NCBI RefSeq assembly: GCF_016765775.1 | Contig: NZ_JAESVN010000001.1 | Span: 62,001 to 126,000, forward strand | Length of the DNA stretch: 64,000 nucleotides | DNA from: Szabonella alba | Lineage (GTDB): Bacteria; Pseudomonadota; Alphaproteobacteria; Rhodobacterales; Rhodobacteraceae | Reading direction: 5' to 3' | Made by a program: the position numbers and the translations under genes | Part shown: positions 63,299 to 64,000 of the stretch, piece after piece | Layout of the letters: every line of letters starts with the position of its first letter | Position numbering within the stretch: the first letter of the stretch is position 1 | The notes under the pieces: model-generated | Databases searched by the model: none | What the model saw: the letters and a program-made list of their open reading frames with translations, nothing else | Told to the model about the DNA's origin: nothing

Positions 63299-63304
63299 AG
63301 GGTG

Positions 63305-64000
63305 TCATGGCTTGCCGGAAAAATCATCGCTTGCGATGCCCTGAAGAAACAAAAGCGCCGTCAGGTCGCCGTGATTGATGCGGATATCGCAATGGGCGGC
63401 GACCGCCGGTTTGGCGTGCAACGCGACGCCTGCACCCGCCAGCCCCAGCATCCCCAGATCATTCGCCCCGTCCCCCACGGCCATGGCCTGACCGGGGGTG
63501 ATGCCGCGTTCCGCCGCGATCCGGGTCAGGGTATCAACCTTGGCCTGACGCCCGAGGATCGGCTCGGCCACCTGTCCGGTCAGTCTGCCATCGGCAATCA
63601 TCAGGGTGTTGGCGTGGTTCTCGTCGAAGCCCAGCCCTGCCGCCACCCGTTCGGTGAAGGCGGTGAAGCCGCCCGAAACCAGCGCAGTATGGGCGCCGCG
63701 CGCCTTCATCGTGGCCACCAGTTCGGCCCCACCCGGCATCATCGTGATCCGGTTTGTGAACACCTGTTCGATAACGCTTTCGGGCAGGCCCTCCAGCAGG
63801 CCGACCCGTTCGCGCAGCGCGGCCTCGAAATCCAGTTCGCCATTCATCGCCCGTGCGGTGATCGCGGCGACATGGGCGCCGACGCCTGCCTCATCGGCCA
63901 GCTCGTCGATACATTCCTGCCGGATCATCGTGCTGTCCATATCGGCGATCAGCAACTGTTTCGCGCGGCCCTCGGCGGCCTGCACGACCAGATCCACCCC
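63305..64000 (-). CDS. serB: phosphoserine phosphatase (5' end outside window)
   Basis: About 232 C-terminal residues of the HAD-family phosphatase that makes L-serine from phosphoserine. Catalytic motif I is IADMDSTMIRQE (nucleophile Asp), motif II is LVSGGFTAF, and motif III/IV is AVGDGANDLGML. Full-length SerB in this group is about 290 residues with an N-terminal ACT-like part, so the frame continues past the right edge. An internal ATG is not available at the visible boundary. Confidence 0.95.
   Translation of the reverse strand, partial: GVDLVVQAAEGRAKQLLIADMDSTMIRQECIDELADEAGVGAHVAAITARAMNGELDFEAALRERVGLLEGLPESVIEQVFTNRITMMPGGAELVATMKARGAHTALVSGGFTAFTERVAAGLGFDENHANTLMIADGRLTGQVAEPILGRQAKVDTLTRIAAERGITPGQAMAVGDGANDLGMLGLAGAGVALHAKPAVAAHCDIRINHGDLTALLFLQGIASDDFSGKP

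Overview
The window is high-GC, densely coded chromosomal DNA of an alphaproteobacterium, most likely a Rhodobacterales member close to Paracoccus or Rhodobacter. This is inferred from gene content: a malate dehydrogenase/succinate dehydrogenase cluster that includes the ethylmalonyl-CoA pathway enzymes mesaconyl-CoA hydratase and malyl-CoA thioesterase, a FYDLN-acid (TIGR02300) protein beside tRNA-Ala(GGC), an MrpA-MrpB fusion antiporter, and the general style of the intergenic regions. No rRNA or species marker is present, so the genus is not proven.

Layout. 1-5.95 kb: mdh (cut by the left edge), a TauE/SafE permease, the mcl2-nnrU-DUF1737-mch operon and a TorF-like outer-membrane protein. 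6.0-11.2 kb: the sdhCDAB operon with three small envelope-protein genes between sdhA and sdhB, then two tandem paralogous one-helix, four-cysteine mini-proteins. 11.2-14.5 kb (minus strand): aldo/keto reductase, a GntR-deoD pair and a DUF45 metallopeptidase. 14.8-16.8 kb: TIGR02300 protein, tRNA-Ala with a good promoter and terminator, and a DMT permease. 17.0-22.9 kb: the complete mrp (mnh/pha) cation/proton antiporter operon. 23.0-26.4 kb: deoC with a two-domain aldehyde dehydrogenase.

26.6-33.35 kb is a genomic island. An 18-bp copy of the 3' end of a CAU-anticodon tRNA gene recurs exactly 6,700 bp downstream. Between the copies lie a sulfate ABC transporter operon (sbp-cysT-cysW-short cysA) with a translationally coupled Lrp-type regulator, an Rrf2-type regulator with four clustered cysteines, a truncated IS5-family element, and two small overlapping genes of unknown function. 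No integrase is recognisable. The sbp and Rrf2 promoters share a 22-bp motif that is the best operator candidate for the Rrf2 protein.

33.4-43.4 kb: a sugar-acid locus. It has a TRAP transporter, a UxaA-family dehydratase, a 3-hydroxyisobutyrate-dehydrogenase-family enzyme, a DenD-like SDR, an EamA permease, a GntR/FCD regulator and a D-2-hydroxyacid dehydrogenase. Two identical TTCTGGTATACC sites tie the regulator to both the TRAP-dehydratase operon and the separate dehydrogenase. The expected acid-sugar kinase and aldolase are absent, so the pathway is unassigned. 43.6-48.9 kb: envelope polysaccharide genes (FlaA1/WbpM-type dehydratase, YjbH, YjbF and a YjbE-like peptide). 48.9-55.5 kb: a YihY permease and tamA-tamB. 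55.7-63.2 kb: a ROK regulator divergent from the xylose operon xylF-H-G-B-A. The window ends inside serB.

The island and the sugar-acid operon are the parts most likely to hold undescribed biology. Everything else looks like ordinary, well-conserved Rhodobacterales chromosome with local oddities noted below.
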